From Hyphomicrobiaceae bacterium (lineage in GTDB: Bacteria > Pseudomonadota > Alphaproteobacteria > Rhizobiales > Hyphomicrobiaceae), in assembly GCA_020442165.1 (NCBI GenBank), contig JAGRKV010000051.1, positions 558,001-622,000 of the forward strand: DNA of 64,000 nt, read 5' to 3'. Below, one piece after another: positions 8,378 to 18,071 of the stretch. The position numbers were made by a program, and so were the translations under genes. Position 1 is the stretch's first letter. Each line of letters starts with the position of its first letter. Under the pieces are notes generated by a model. The model did no database searches and had not been told where the DNA came from. It saw only the letters and a program-made list of their open reading frames with translations.

Positions 8378-9184
8378 ATGCTGCTTGCCAATAAAGTTGC
8401 CATCGTGACCGGCGGTGCTCGGGGTATTGGCCGCGCCACGGTCGAGCGCTTGGCGCGCGAGGGCGCTCGCGTTGTCGTTGCCGATATCGATGATGAGGCA
8501 GGTGCCAAGGTTGTTGCTGCGGTCAAGGCAGCTGGAAGTGAGGCGGTCTTTCGATCAGCTGACATCTCCGAGCGTCTCGACGTCTTCAATCTGGTGGCGT
8601 CTGCTCGCGATGCCTTCGGCAAGATCGATGTGCTTGTCAACAACGCGGCGATCGTAGACGACCAGCCGTTTCTGGAACTGGAAGAAGGCGAATTCGATCG
8701 TGTGATGCGCACCAATATCAAGGGTGCGTTCCTGGCCAGTCAGGCAGTTGCCAAGCAGATGATCCGGCAAAGACAGGCCGATCCCAATTGCCAGCCGGGC
8801 AGTATCGTCAACGTGACGTCGGTCAACGCCCGTTTTGGCCAGTCCGATCATCTCGCCTACGCCGTCTCGAAGGGTGGGCTGGAGCAGCTTACTCGTTCGA
8901 TGGCTCTGGCCTTGGCGCCCTACGGCATAAGGGTCAACGCCGTTGGCCCGGGCACCGTCGAAACCGACATGATTGCTCAGGTCTACAAGGATGAGGCGTG
9001 GCGCGAGGCGGTGCTATCCAGAACGCCGCTGGGGCGTTTTGGAACTCCAGCGGAGATCGCCGCGGTGATTGCGTGGCTCGCCAGCAAGGAAGCGAGCTAC
9101 CTGACGGGGACAACGATCTGGGCTGACGGCGGACGCATGTCGCTCAACGCCATGATGCCGGCATCGCCCGAGGCTGATACCTAG
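8378..9184 (+). CDS. SDR-family NAD(P)-dependent oxidoreductase
   Basis: Classical short-chain dehydrogenase/reductase of 268 residues. The cofactor motif TGGARGIG lies at about residues 11-18, VADIDDE follows beta-2 (acidic residue there suggests NAD(H) preference), NNAA at about residue 90, then a catalytic Ser in VTSVN and the YAVSK catalytic pair. The C-terminal motif GRFGTPAEIAAVIAWLAS and a DGG ending are typical of the FabG-like group. The enzyme should oxidise an alcohol or reduce a ketone; the substrate is unknown. Monocistronic; the downstream gene (trcR) is convergent. The start has a poor ribosome binding site, but no better in-frame start exists. Confidence 0.85.
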   Translation: MLLANKVAIVTGGARGIGRATVERLAREGARVVVADIDDEAGAKVVAAVKAAGSEAVFRSADISERLDVFNLVASARDAFGKIDVLVNNAAIVDDQPFLELEEGEFDRVMRTNIKGAFLASQAVAKQMIRQRQADPNCQPGSIVNVTSVNARFGQSDHLAYAVSKGGLEQLTRSMALALAPYGIRVNAVGPGTVETDMIAQVYKDEAWREAVLSRTPLGRFGTPAEIAAVIAWLASKEASYLTGTTIWADGGRMSLNAMMPASPEADT

Positions 9185-9299
9185 AGTGGCGGACGCCTTG
9201 CTTGTTTCAGACAGTCGCTGAAGCGAACTGTTTCTCTTCGCTCACCGTGAATGCCCATGCTGGCGCACGGGCTCCTCAGCAAGGGACGCACATGGCGCC

Positions 9300-9317
9300 G
9301 GGCCGCAGTCGCGGCCC
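9300..9317. terminator. Possible hairpin between convergent genes
   Basis: GGGCCGC / GCGGCCC with a four-base loop lies in the 244-base gap between the convergent SDR and trcR genes. There is no clear T-tract on either side, so it is at best a weak bidirectional terminator. Confidence 0.25.
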
Positions 9318-9428
9318 AAGGCGTTCCACCTATGCTGCGATCGCCACGAGGATTACCGGCGGTGCGGCAGGTTCGGTAGCGGGAATGCCGCTTCCGTCTC
9401 GTAGGAGCGGGGGCATCGCCCCTTGCGC

Positions 9429-10292
9429 TCAGCTCTTGCCGGTATCGTCGTCAGACGTTTCCTCGCCCGAGGTTTCCTCGTCCGATGGGCCCTCGCCTTC
9501 GTTCGCGCTCTCCTCGTCGGCGCTGCTTTGGACGTCGCCCGTGCTCTCGTCTTCGCCTTCATCCTCGTTTTCGGCGTCGTCCTTGGGGCCGGACATCTGT
9601 TTCAGGCGGGCGAATACGCGGGCCTCTTCCTCGGCCTCGGTTTCGACGTGCTCCTCGCTTGCCTTGGGCGAGATGATCTGAGCCGTTGGCGCGGTGCCGG
9701 TCGTCTCCTCGGTCGGCAGAAGCGTGCCTGCCTTCTCCAGCGGCTCGCCGCTTGCCAGCCGCTCGCGCTCCACGCGCCGCGCTGCCTTCTTCACCTCACC
9801 GTCGAGGTCGATCTGCGAGCAGATGCCCAGAGTGACGGGATCGTTGGGCACCAGGTGTGCGGAGTTCCAGTGTGAACGGTCGCGGATCTGGGCGATCGTC
9901 TGTTTTGTGGTGCCGACGAGGCGGATGATCTGGCTGTCTTTCAGCTCCGGATGGTTGCGCAGAAGCCAGAGAACAGCGTTGGGCTTTTCCTGACGCAGCG
10001 ATACCGGCGTGTAGCGCTTGCGGCGCACTTCAGGCACCTTTACCCCGGCTTCGGCGACGCGCAGCTTGTGGGATGGATTCTTCTCGCCACGCTCGATCTC
10101 CTCGCGCGTGATCTGGCCGCGCGTTATGGGATCGAGTCCGCGGATTCCCTGTGCCACGTCGCCGTCGGCAATTCCCTTGACCTCCAGAGCGTGCAAATCA
10201 CAAAACTCCGCAATTTGATCGAAGGTCAGCGACGTGTTCTCGACCAGCCAGACGGCCGTCGCCTTCGGCATCAGCGGTTTGCGGTCGCTCAT
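9429..10292 (-). CDS. trcR: DUF1013 / TrcR cell-cycle transcriptional regulator
   Basis: A 287-residue protein of the alphaproteobacterial DUF1013 family; members include the cell-cycle regulator TrcR, which associates with RNA polymerase and promoters. The first about 190 residues form the conserved part, with helix-turn-helix-like segments around LTFDQIAEFCDLHALEVKGI and SQIIRLVGTTKQTIAQIRDR. The last about 75 residues are a very acidic, Ser/Glu/Asp-rich disordered tail. The start ATG at 10292 is preceded by a clear AGGAGA; an in-frame extension to 10415 is unlikely. Single gene, divergent from the MaoC hydratase. Confidence 0.85.
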   Translation of the reverse strand: MSDRKPLMPKATAVWLVENTSLTFDQIAEFCDLHALEVKGIADGDVAQGIRGLDPITRGQITREEIERGEKNPSHKLRVAEAGVKVPEVRRKRYTPVSLRQEKPNAVLWLLRNHPELKDSQIIRLVGTTKQTIAQIRDRSHWNSAHLVPNDPVTLGICSQIDLDGEVKKAARRVERERLASGEPLEKAGTLLPTEETTGTAPTAQIISPKASEEHVETEAEEEARVFARLKQMSGPKDDAENEDEGEDESTGDVQSSADEESANEGEGPSDEETSGEETSDDDTGKS

Positions 10293-10632
10293 TATGCTGT
10301 TCTCCTGTCCCCGCCGCTGGGTCGCGCGGGGGCGTAACTGGTGTGGGATAAATTGGGAATAGCGTGCGTTATAGGGGGTGCCCATGAGCTGCGCAACCGA
10401 ATAGTTTTTGGGCAATGCATCAACTTAGCCAAAAATTGGCGCAGAGTTGGCCGATTTACGTATTCTGCGGCGCAATAATTGCGTTGCAGCAAGCAATAGC
10501 GCCGACTAGTGTTACGCCGCTTTCGGCTCCGGGCGCTGCCTGGTGCCGTTGAAGTGCCGTGGAATTGCCAATGCTGGGTGCCCCCCGCATCCAGCGGCCT
10601 CTTAGGTTTCAAGACGAAGGGAATGCGCCGCC
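10293..10632. promoter_or_regulatory. Divergent control region of trcR and the MaoC gene
   Basis: About 340 bases without a gene. It holds a perfect 5+3+5 palindrome GCCAAAAATTGGC at 10428-10440 and, shortly after it, the related string GTTGGCC. These may form an operator for trcR and/or the hydratase gene. No protein can be assigned. Confidence 0.3.
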
Positions 10633-11064
10633 ATGTCGACCACGAAGAGCTATTGTATCGAAGACCTTTCCGTCGGCATGGAAGCCTCGATGTCGAAAAC
10701 CGTCGGCGACGCCGACATCGTCGCCTTCGCTGAGCTTTCCGGCGACCGCAATCCCGTTCACCTCGATGCGGAATATGCCGCTAAAACGATGTTCAAGGAG
10801 CGGATCGCGCACGGCATGCTATCGGCAGCCTACATTTCGGCGGTGTTTGGTATGCAGATGCCGGGACCGGGCGCCATCTACATGTCGCAGACGCTGCAGT
10901 TCAAGGCACCCGTGAAGATCGGAGATACCGTCGTCACTACCGTCAAGGTGACAGAGGTCATCCCTGAGAAGAAGCGCGCTAAGTTCGAATGCGTCTGCGC
11001 GGTCAACGGCAAACCGGTCCTGACGGGCGAAGCCATGCTGATGGTGCCATCGCGCGGCGCCTGA
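10633..11064 (+). CDS. MaoC-family (R)-specific enoyl-CoA hydratase (PhaJ-like)
   Basis: A 143-residue single hot-dog domain protein. The hydratase-2 signature with its catalytic Asp and His is seen as SGDRNPVHLDAEYA at about residues 37-50, followed by HGMLSAAYISAVFG. Length agrees with PhaJ-type enzymes, which hydrate trans-2-enoyl-CoA to (R)-3-hydroxyacyl-CoA and link beta-oxidation to polyhydroxyalkanoate synthesis. No pha genes lie nearby, so another small enoyl-CoA substrate is possible. A purine stretch AAGGGA lies about ten bases before the ATG. ribF follows closely in the same direction. Confidence 0.85.
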   Translation: MSTTKSYCIEDLSVGMEASMSKTVGDADIVAFAELSGDRNPVHLDAEYAAKTMFKERIAHGMLSAAYISAVFGMQMPGPGAIYMSQTLQFKAPVKIGDTVVTTVKVTEVIPEKKRAKFECVCAVNGKPVLTGEAMLMVPSRGA

Positions 11065-11167
11065 TAGGCTCAGGTTGGCACTGGCGGCGGGCAATGCTGC
11101 GATTTTCATCGCGCAGTCCGCCGCTGTACGCCTGATGCAACGGCGAAGTAGGGCGGGATTGGCGAAA

Positions 11168-12148
11168 ATGCTGGTAGTGACGGGATCGGGCGAGGTGCCG
11201 GAAGGCGCCAAGGGTGCCGTCCTGGCAATCGGCAATTTCGATGGTGTCCATCGCGGGCATCAGGCGCTCATCGCCAAGGTTCGCGAGCGCGCGGCGCAGC
11301 TTGGAGCACCGGCTGGTGTCATCATCTTCGAGCCCCACCCTCGAGAGTTCTTTCAGCCCGATGAACCGCATTTTCATCTGACGCCGCTGCCGCTCAAGCT
11401 GCAACGGTTCGAGCGTTTGGGGCTTGATGTGGTCATCGTGATGCCCTTCGATGCTGCATTTGCATCGCAATCGGCGGCCCGGTTCATCGAGGGTGCGTTG
11501 GTCCGGCGGCTGCAACCGCGCCACATCGTAATCGGTTACGATTTCTTTTTCGGCAAAGGGCGGTCGGGTACGCCCGAGACGATGCGGCTGGCCGGGCAGG
11601 AGTTCGGTTTCGGAGTGAGCGTCATCAGCCCCGTGGCCGAGGACGGCGAGGTGTTTTCCTCGACCGGCGTGAGACTGAAGCTGGCGCAGGGCGATGTTCG
11701 CGGCGCCACCAAGGATCTGGGCGAGCCCTGGCGCATCAGGGGCCGTGTCATTGGAGGCGCCAAGCGGGGCACGGGGCTGGGCTTTCCAACAGCCAACGTC
11801 AGGCTGGAATCGGGGGCGGCGCTGGCGCATGGCATTTATGCCGTCTGGGTCGAGATCCGTGGTGCCGGTGCGTCTGACGATTCCCCGGCCGGTGCGCGCT
11901 TCATGGGTGCCGCCTATCTTGGAACGCGACCCACGTTCGACAATGGTGCGCCGGTGCTGGAAATCTTTCTGCTCGATTTCGACGGGGACCTATATGGCGC
12001 CGAGGTCGAGGTCGCATTCATCGATCATATCCGCGAGGATCAAAGGTTCGCCGACGCAGCGTCGCTTGTGGCGCAGATGCACACGGACTGCGAGGCCGTG
12101 AGGCAGGTCTTGTCGGTGGAGGCCGGAGGTGTGGCCAATGCGCGATGA
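11168..12148 (+). CDS. ribF: Bifunctional riboflavin kinase / FAD synthetase
   Basis: A 326-residue cytosolic enzyme that phosphorylates riboflavin to FMN and adenylylates it to FAD. The N-terminal nucleotidyltransferase domain shows IGNFDGVHRGHQAL and the GYDFFFGKGRSGTP loop. The C-terminal kinase domain begins near residue 180 with RGRVIGGAKRGTGLGFPTAN and ends in EVEVAFIDHIREDQRF. I choose the ATG at 11168 because known alphaproteobacterial RibF proteins begin about 17 residues before the first conserved strand; the frame stays open to 11075 with only a TTG. Probably co-transcribed with the hydratase gene upstream. Confidence 0.92.
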   Translation: MLVVTGSGEVPEGAKGAVLAIGNFDGVHRGHQALIAKVRERAAQLGAPAGVIIFEPHPREFFQPDEPHFHLTPLPLKLQRFERLGLDVVIVMPFDAAFASQSAARFIEGALVRRLQPRHIVIGYDFFFGKGRSGTPETMRLAGQEFGFGVSVISPVAEDGEVFSSTGVRLKLAQGDVRGATKDLGEPWRIRGRVIGGAKRGTGLGFPTANVRLESGAALAHGIYAVWVEIRGAGASDDSPAGARFMGAAYLGTRPTFDNGAPVLEIFLLDFDGDLYGAEVEVAFIDHIREDQRFADAASLVAQMHTDCEAVRQVLSVEAGGVANAR

Positions 12149-12315
12149 TGGACGACACAAGCAGATGTTGATTGTGAATGCCTGGATGCCATAGGCGTGC
12201 GACCTGTAGCGTTTTTGTGTGCCGTCGCGTAGCCTTCATGCGTAAGGCGTAAGTCGGGACGCTGCCGTGCCTGTTGCATGCTTGGCGCGTCGTTTCTGCC
12301 AACACGAGAGAGGTC

Positions 12316-13824
12316 ATGCAGGAGCAGCTTCCCCATCTTCTGGCGATCGCGATTCTGACGCTGGTGGCCGTTACGATGGGGCTCGTCATGGTGCGGCTGA
12401 AGCAGCCGCCGATGGTGGGCTACATACTGGCCGGGGTGCTGCTTGGGCCGACCGTTGTCGGCTTCGTCCCGCGCGCGGAAGCGGTGCCGCTGCTGGCTGA
12501 ACTCGGTGTGCTGTTCCTGCTCTTCCTCGTGGGCATGGAAATCTCGCTGAAGGCATTCATTGCCGATCTCAAACCGGCCGCGCTGACCGTTCTTGGGCAG
12601 CTGGTGCTTGCCATCGGAGCGATGCTGCTGTTCGCGGCCGTGCTGGGATGGACACTGCAGCAAGCGCTGCTCCTTGCTTTTGTCGTCACGATGTCCTCGA
12701 CGGCGGTGGCGTTGAAGATCCTGGAAGACATCGGCGAGCTGCGGAGCGAACTGGGCCGCATCGTTGTGGCGGTGATGATCGCCCAGGACATCGCCATCGT
12801 GCCGATGCTCATCATGGCGAACTCATGGGGCAGCGGCATCAGCTTCGAGCCATCGACGCTGGTCACGGTGGCGCTGGCGGTGGGGGGGCTGGCGCTCTTC
12901 ATCGGCGTGCTGGGACCACGCGGCAAGCTGCACTTTCCAGGCGAAGTGCACATCATGGGGCGTATCGAAATGGTGACGCTGACGGCGCTTGCCGTCTGCT
13001 GCACGGCGGCGACCGTATCTGGAGTGCTGGGCTTCTCGCCGGCCTATGGAGCGTTTCTGGCGGGATTGTTCGTCGGCAAGACGACGCTTCGCAGCGAGGC
13101 GATCAACGCCATGGAGCCGATCCAAGGCGTGCTGATGGTGCTGTTCTTCGTGGCAATCGGCCTGCTTCTCGACGTCGACTTCATCATTGCCAACATCTGG
13201 CTGGTGGTGCTGTTCGTCCTTGGCGTCCTGATCGTCAAGTCACTCGCCAACATCATCATTTTGCGGATGGTGGGGCTGTCGTGGACAGACGCCTATCAGG
13301 CCGGCCTCATCATCGGCCAGATCGGAGAATTCTCCTTTGTCCTTGCGGCGGTGGGCCTTGCCAACGGCGTGCTCGATTCCAACGGCTACAAGCTTGCCAT
13401 CTCCGTCATTGTGCTTTCGCTGTTGCTCAGCCCGATCTGGATGAGTGCTGTCAAGCGCGTGCACGACGCCTCCCAGCTCGGCATGGAAAGTCTGCGGTTG
13501 GCGCTGGTGCAAGCCTATTCAGGCGAAGTTGATGAGTTGACGCGGGCTCAGGTGGCGATGGCGCGCGGCTTCAAGTACACCCGGCGCGCGATCGGCCATC
13601 CCAAGCTGGTGCAGCGCTATGCCAGCCGCGCAATCGAAGCCCGGCGGCAGCGGGTGCGTGCGGCCAAGGCAGAAGCGGAACGCGCGGCCAAGGCAGAAGC
13701 AGAGCGTGTAGCCAAGGCCGCCACGGCGACGTCGGCAGATCAACGCACGATGCAGGTCGGCAGTACAGTCAGCGAAGAGGACGAGAAGCGCCGCAAGTCG
13801 CAGCAGCAGAGACAGCCCGGCTGA
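12316..13824 (+). CDS. CPA2-family cation:proton antiporter (KefB-like) without RCK domain
   Basis: A 502-residue inner-membrane protein with about 12 transmembrane segments of the Na+/H+ exchanger (Pfam Na_H_Exchanger) fold in residues 5-390. Visible family segments are PPMVGYILAGVLLGPTVVG, ELGVLFLLFLVGMEISLKAF and FSPAYGAFLAGLFVGKT. In place of the TrkA-N/RCK domain of KefB/KefC, the last about 110 residues form a charged tail that includes a duplicated stretch AAKAEAER / VAKAA predicted as coiled coil. It should exchange K+ or Na+ for protons. The ATG at 12316 has GAGAGG six bases upstream; an ATG at 12274 would add 14 residues without a binding site. Confidence 0.85.
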   Translation: MQEQLPHLLAIAILTLVAVTMGLVMVRLKQPPMVGYILAGVLLGPTVVGFVPRAEAVPLLAELGVLFLLFLVGMEISLKAFIADLKPAALTVLGQLVLAIGAMLLFAAVLGWTLQQALLLAFVVTMSSTAVALKILEDIGELRSELGRIVVAVMIAQDIAIVPMLIMANSWGSGISFEPSTLVTVALAVGGLALFIGVLGPRGKLHFPGEVHIMGRIEMVTLTALAVCCTAATVSGVLGFSPAYGAFLAGLFVGKTTLRSEAINAMEPIQGVLMVLFFVAIGLLLDVDFIIANIWLVVLFVLGVLIVKSLANIIILRMVGLSWTDAYQAGLIIGQIGEFSFVLAAVGLANGVLDSNGYKLAISVIVLSLLLSPIWMSAVKRVHDASQLGMESLRLALVQAYSGEVDELTRAQVAMARGFKYTRRAIGHPKLVQRYASRAIEARRQRVRAAKAEAERAAKAEAERVAKAATATSADQRTMQVGSTVSEEDEKRRKSQQQRQPG

Positions 13825-13880
13825 AAGCCGAGCGGGCGTTCTCAGGCATCGCTGTGGAACTTCCCGATGGTGTCGATAGC

Positions 13881-13916
13881 AAGAGGCCCCGCATCGTTTG
13901 CGGGGCCTCTTGAAGT
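13881..13916. terminator. Bidirectional intrinsic terminator
   Basis: AAGAGGCCCCGCA / TGCGGGGCCTCTT with a five-base loop, perfectly paired, between the convergent antiporter and ftfL genes. The flanking A- and T-rich ends let it serve both strands. Confidence 0.8.
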
Positions 13917-13955
13917 TTGAAAGGAGCAGGTCTTTTAGGACTTGCCGTGCTGATC

Positions 13956-15629
13956 TCAGAACAAACCCTGGATCAGGCCGTTCTCCAGCCGGATCGCTTC
14001 GGCGGACGGCGTGCGCGGCAGGCCCGGCATCGTCATGATCTCGCCGGTAACGACGACGATGAATTCCGCACCGGCTGACAGGCGCAGCTCACGGATCGGT
14101 ACGATGTGACCCGTGGGCGCGCCGCGCAGGTTGGGGTTGGTCGAGAACGAGTACTGCGTCTTGGCCATGCAAACCGGCAGCTTGCCAAAGCCAGCGGCTT
14201 CAAGCTCCTTGAAGCGGGCCTCGATCGCGCTGTCGCAGGAGATGTCGGCGGCACGGTAGATTTCGGTCGCGACCGTCTTCACCTTGTCGCGCAGCGGCAG
14301 GTCGTCAGTGTAGAGCGGCTTGAAGGCGGCCTGGCCGGAATTGGCGAGTTCAGCAACGTGCGCCGCCAGTTCTTCCGTGCCCTTGCCGCCGTCGGCCCAG
14401 TGCGTGCACATGAATGCCTTGGTGCCCATGCTTTCGGCGGCTTTCATCACCTCGGCGACTTCCGCATCGGTGTCGGTGATGAAGCGGTTGACGGCGACGA
14501 CCGGGGGAACGCCGAACTTGCGTACATTCTCGATGTGACGCTTGAGGTTCTCGCAGCCCTTGGCGACGGCCGTCGCGTTCTCGGCCTTCAGGTCGTCCTT
14601 GGCGACACCGCCGTGCATCTTGAGTGCGCGCACGGTGGCGACGATGACGGCGGCGGATGGCTGCAGACCGGCCTTGCGGCACTTGATATCGAAAAATTTC
14701 TCGGCGCCGAGGTCGGCGCCAAAGCCGGCTTCGGTGACGACGTAGTCGGCGAGTTTCAGTGCCGTCTTCGTGGCGAGCACCGAGTTGCAGCCGTGGGCGA
14801 TGTTTGCGAACGGGCCTCCGTGGATGAAGACGGGATTGTTCTCCAGCGTCTGCACCATGTTGGGCATCAGAGCGTCCTTCAGCAGGACGGTCATGGCACC
14901 GTCCGCCTTCAATTCCCTGGCGCGGACGAGTGCGCGATCGCGCGTCTGGCCGACGACGATGTTGCCAAGCCGGCGCTCCAGGTCGCCCAGGTCCATGGCG
15001 AGGCAGAGAATGGCCATGACTTCGGATGCGACCGTGATGTCGAAGCCGTCTTCGCGCGGGAAGCCGTTGGCCACGCCGCCCAGCGAATTGACGATATTGC
15101 GCAGAGCGCGATCGTTCATGTCGAGCACGCGCTTCCAGCCGACACGGCGCGCATCGAGGCCAAGTCCGTTACCCCAGTAGATGTGGTTGTCCAGCATCGC
15201 GGAGAGGAGATTGTGGGCTGACGTGATGGCGTGGAAGTCGCCGGTGAAATGAAGATTTATGTCCTCCATCGGCACGACCTGGGCATAGCCGCCGCCCGCC
15301 GCGCCACCCTTGACGCCGAAGCAGGGACCGAGCGAGGGCTCGCGCAGGCACATCATGGCCTTCTTGCCGATGCGGTTGAGGCCATCACCCAGGCCAACCG
15401 TCGTCGTCGTCTTGCCTTCGCCCGCTGGGGTGGGGCTGATGGCGGTGACGAGGATCAGCTTGCCGTCCTTCTTGTCTTTCTGGCTCTCGATGAAGTCGTA
15501 GGCAATCTTTGCCTTGTAGGGTCCGTAGTTGAGCAGTGCATCCGCCGGCACGCCCACCTTCGCGCCGACTTCGGCGATCGGCTTCATTTTCGCCTCGCGG
15601 GCGATTTCAATATCGGACTTCACGGCCAT
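13956..15629 (-). CDS. ftfL: Formate--tetrahydrofolate ligase
   Basis: A 557-residue enzyme (family normal about 555) joining formate and tetrahydrofolate with ATP hydrolysis to 10-formyl-THF, the entry of formate into assimilation. The P-loop-like [20 protein letters not shown] is at about residues 65-84. Other conserved blocks are [19 protein letters not shown], the [16 protein letters not shown] segment and the C-terminal [15 protein letters not shown]. The start has GGAGGAAGCAC before the ATG. It is the last gene of the oxalate set, 41 bases after the folate formyl-hydrolase-like gene, and likely shares its transcript. In a serine-cycle organism this would channel oxalate-derived formate into biomass. 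Confidence 0.96.
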   Translation of the reverse strand: MAVKSDIEIAREAKMKPIAEVGAKVGVPADALLNYGPYKAKIAYDFIESQKDKKDGKLILVTAISPTPAGEGKTTTTVGLGDGLNRIGKKAMMCLREPSLGPCFGVKGGAAGGGYAQVVPMEDINLHFTGDFHAITSAHNLLSAMLDNHIYWGNGLGLDARRVGWKRVLDMNDRALRNIVNSLGGVANGFPREDGFDITVASEVMAILCLAMDLGDLERRLGNIVVGQTRDRALVRARELKADGAMTVLLKDALMPNMVQTLENNPVFIHGGPFANIAHGCNSVLATKTALKLADYVVTEAGFGADLGAEKFFDIKCRKAGLQPSAAVIVATVRALKMHGGVAKDDLKAENATAVAKGCENLKRHIENVRKFGVPPVVAVNRFITDTDAEVAEVMKAAESMGTKAFMCTHWADGGKGTEELAAHVAELANSGQAAFKPLYTDDLPLRDKVKTVATEIYRAADISCDSAIEARFKELEAAGFGKLPVCMAKTQYSFSTNPNLRGAPTGHIVPIRELRLSAGAEFIVVVTGEIMTMPGLPRTPSAEAIRLENGLIQGLF

Positions 15630-15670
15630 GTGCTTCCTCCAGCCTTTAACGGCACTTTTCTTGTTCCAGG

Positions 15671-16606
15671 TCAGGTCGTTGTTTTTGGTTCGGCCGCATC
15701 CAGCTTGTCGCCAGGCTTCATTCCGGTCGATGCGGCAAATTCTGCTCCCGTTACCTTCTGGCCCCCGTCGGCCCGGACCCGTTTGGCGAGAACTGCACCG
15801 CCGGAGGCTGCTATTGTGATGCCATCTTCGGAAACACCCAGGATTTCGCCCGGCAGGCCCGATCCGTCAACCTTGCGGGCATCGAAAATATCAAACTTCT
15901 GGCCATTGAAGCGTGTCCAAGCGCCAGGAGCCGGGTTGACAGCGCGGATCAGGTTATAGACCTCGTTGGCGGGTTTTGACCAATCGATCTCAGACATTGC
16001 CTTTTTGAAACGGTATTCGTAGGTGGCCTTGGCGTGGTCCTGCTGGATCTTTGGAGCCTTGCCGTCGCGGACGAGATCAAGACTTTCGATCATGGCGTCG
16101 ACGCCCATTGGGAAGAGCTTCTTGAAATAGACATCGCCCAAAGTTTCATCAGGACCTATTTCGCATTCCTTCTGGAGGAGGATGGGGCCCTCGTCGAGGC
16201 CCTCGTCGGGCCAGAAAATGGACAGACCGGTGAGTGTCTTGCCAAACGCGATCGGCCAGGAAATGGCGGACGGTCCGCGGTGCAGCGGCAGCAGCGAGGG
16301 ATGGTACTGGAATGTGCCATAGGTCGGTACGTCGAGCACCGGCTGGGGCACGAAAAGCGTGACGTAGGCCATCATGCAGACGTCCGGCTTAAAGGAACGC
16401 ATCAGTTCCAATGCCTCCGGTGTCTTCCAGGATGTCGGCTGATGCACAGGCAAAGCCTTCTCGCTTGCGAATGCCGCGAGCGGGTCGCGAGGCCGCCCTT
16501 CCTTGTCGGGGGCGCAAAAGACCGCCACAACATTTTCGCCGCGCTCAAGTAACCGCTCCAGAACGGCCTTGCCGAATGCTTCTTGTCCATGGACGACGAT
16601 GCGCAT
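15671..16606 (-). CDS. Stand-alone 10-formyl-THF hydrolase-domain-like formyltransferase
   Basis: A 311-residue protein with a formyltransferase N-domain (about 1-195) and an Fmt-type C-domain (about 200-305). It resembles the N-terminal hydrolase domain of 10-formyl-THF dehydrogenase (ALDH1L1) more than tRNA formyltransferase. Examples are [12 protein letters not shown] at the N-terminus, [40 protein letters not shown] and [19 protein letters not shown]. The catalytic His (YHPSLLP) and Asp (GLDEG) are present; the Asn of tRNA formyltransferases, two residues before the His, is Gln here. Expected ligand: 10-formyl-THF. It lies between frc and ftfL, so it may hydrolyse 10-formyl-THF back to formate or move a formyl group between CoA and folate; both are inference. 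Start ATG 16606 has GGAGCACTC upstream. Confidence 0.75.
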   Translation of the reverse strand: MRIVVHGQEAFGKAVLERLLERGENVVAVFCAPDKEGRPRDPLAAFASEKALPVHQPTSWKTPEALELMRSFKPDVCMMAYVTLFVPQPVLDVPTYGTFQYHPSLLPLHRGPSAISWPIAFGKTLTGLSIFWPDEGLDEGPILLQKECEIGPDETLGDVYFKKLFPMGVDAMIESLDLVRDGKAPKIQQDHAKATYEYRFKKAMSEIDWSKPANEVYNLIRAVNPAPGAWTRFNGQKFDIFDARKVDGSGLPGEILGVSEDGITIAASGGAVLAKRVRADGGQKVTGAEFAASTGMKPGDKLDAAEPKTTT

Positions 16607-16694
16607 GAGTGCTCCTGCTCCCCGGCCGTGCCGAACAGTTGAGATTGGGTTGGGATGTTCAGGGGGCGGCAGAGTGCCGCCCCGGCATGCCAAA

Positions 16695-17972
16695 TTATTC
16701 GGCAGCGGCCTTCTTGACTGGCTCGGTTGCGCCAGCGGCTTTCAGTTCCTTGATCTCTTCGCCGCTGTAGCCCAATACCTGTGCCAGAATTTCCTCGGTG
16801 TGCTCACCCAGAAGTGGCGAACGCTTAACCTCGACGGGCGAGTCCGACATCTTGATCGGGCAGCCGACGGACACGTAGGTCCCGCGCTCAGGGTGGTCGA
16901 CGTCTACGATCGTGCCGGTGGCGCGCAATCCTTCGTCCTCCATGATCTCCTTCATGGACAGGATCGGACCAACCGGAATGTCGAGCGGATTACAGATGTC
17001 CATGACCTCGTACTTGGTCTTGGTCATGGTCCAGTCCTCGATCCTGGCGAAGATCGCGTTCAAGTGGGGCAGCCGCTTTGCCGGTGTCGAATACTCTTCC
17101 CTGGTCTTCCATCCAGGTTCTCCGATGACATCACAGATCTTCTCCCAGACTGCGGCCTGGGTAATGAAATAGGTATAAGCGTTGGGATCGGTTTGCCATC
17201 CCTTGCACTTGAGGATGCGACCCGGCTGGCCACCACCTGAGTCATTGCCTGCTCGGGGCGTTGCTTCGCCAAAGGCGATGCCGTCGCCAAACTGCGAGTA
17301 TTCCCTGAGGGGGCCAGCCTTGAGGCGCTGCTGATCGCGCAACTTGACGCGGCACAGGTTCAAGACGCCGTCCTGCATCGGTGCCAGTACTTTCTGCCCG
17401 CGGCCTGTCGTCTCCCGCTGGAACAGTGCGGTGACGATGCCGAGCGCGAGATGCAGGCCTGTGCCTGAGTCGCCGATCTGTGCGCCGGTCACCAGCGGCG
17501 GTCCATCAAGGAAACCCGTTGTCGATGCTGAGCCGCCGGCGCATTGCGCGACGTTTTCATAGACCTTGCAGTCTTCATATTTGCCGGGGCCGAAGCCCTT
17601 GACCGACGCCATAATCATGCGCGGGTTCAGTTCCTGGATACGTTCCCAGGTGAAGCCCATCCGGTCTAGCGCACCAGGAGCGAAGTTCTCCACCAGCACG
17701 TCGCAGGTCTTGATGAGGCGCTCCAGGATTTCCTTGCCCTTCGCGTTCTTGGTGTCGATCGTGATCGAGCGCTTGTTGTGGTTGAGCATGGTGAAATAGA
17801 GGCTGTCGGCGCCGGGGACGTCGACAAGCTGCTTGCGGGTTGCATCACCCGCGCCTGGGCGTTCCACCTTGATGACGTCGGCACCGAACCAAGCAAGCAA
17901 CTGCGTGCATGTGGGACCTGACTGTACGTGCGTGAAATCGAGAATCTTCACGCCGTCGAGTGCCTTTACCAT
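16695..17972 (-). CDS. frc: Formyl-CoA:oxalate CoA-transferase
   Basis: A 425-residue class III CoA-transferase that moves CoA from formyl-CoA to oxalate, giving oxalyl-CoA and free formate. The N-terminus [20 protein letters not shown] and the motif [17 protein letters not shown], whose Asp is the catalytic residue (Asp169 of characterised Frc), are intact. The length matches the 428-residue Oxalobacter enzyme closely. GAGGAACTCAA precedes the ATG. It lies 99 bases downstream of oxc and 88 bases upstream of the folate formyl-hydrolase-like gene, all on the minus strand, which supports a common transcript. Soluble; works in a cycle with Oxc. Confidence 0.95.
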   Translation of the reverse strand: MVKALDGVKILDFTHVQSGPTCTQLLAWFGADVIKVERPGAGDATRKQLVDVPGADSLYFTMLNHNKRSITIDTKNAKGKEILERLIKTCDVLVENFAPGALDRMGFTWERIQELNPRMIMASVKGFGPGKYEDCKVYENVAQCAGGSASTTGFLDGPPLVTGAQIGDSGTGLHLALGIVTALFQRETTGRGQKVLAPMQDGVLNLCRVKLRDQQRLKAGPLREYSQFGDGIAFGEATPRAGNDSGGGQPGRILKCKGWQTDPNAYTYFITQAAVWEKICDVIGEPGWKTREEYSTPAKRLPHLNAIFARIEDWTMTKTKYEVMDICNPLDIPVGPILSMKEIMEDEGLRATGTIVDVDHPERGTYVSVGCPIKMSDSPVEVKRSPLLGEHTEEILAQVLGYSGEEIKELKAAGATEPVKKAAAE

Positions 17973-18071
17973 TTGAGTTCCTCAAGCGTCCTTGTGTTAT
18001 CTGCAGCGGCGTTCACGCCGTGCCACGAGTGCCCTGCCGCCGAAGTCAGGTTGGCGGCGCGGTCACCACGA

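Noticed and set aside
14106..15221. 371-residue frame on the plus strand across ftfL
   Set aside because: Antisense to formate-THF ligase; composition and lack of motifs show it is not a gene.
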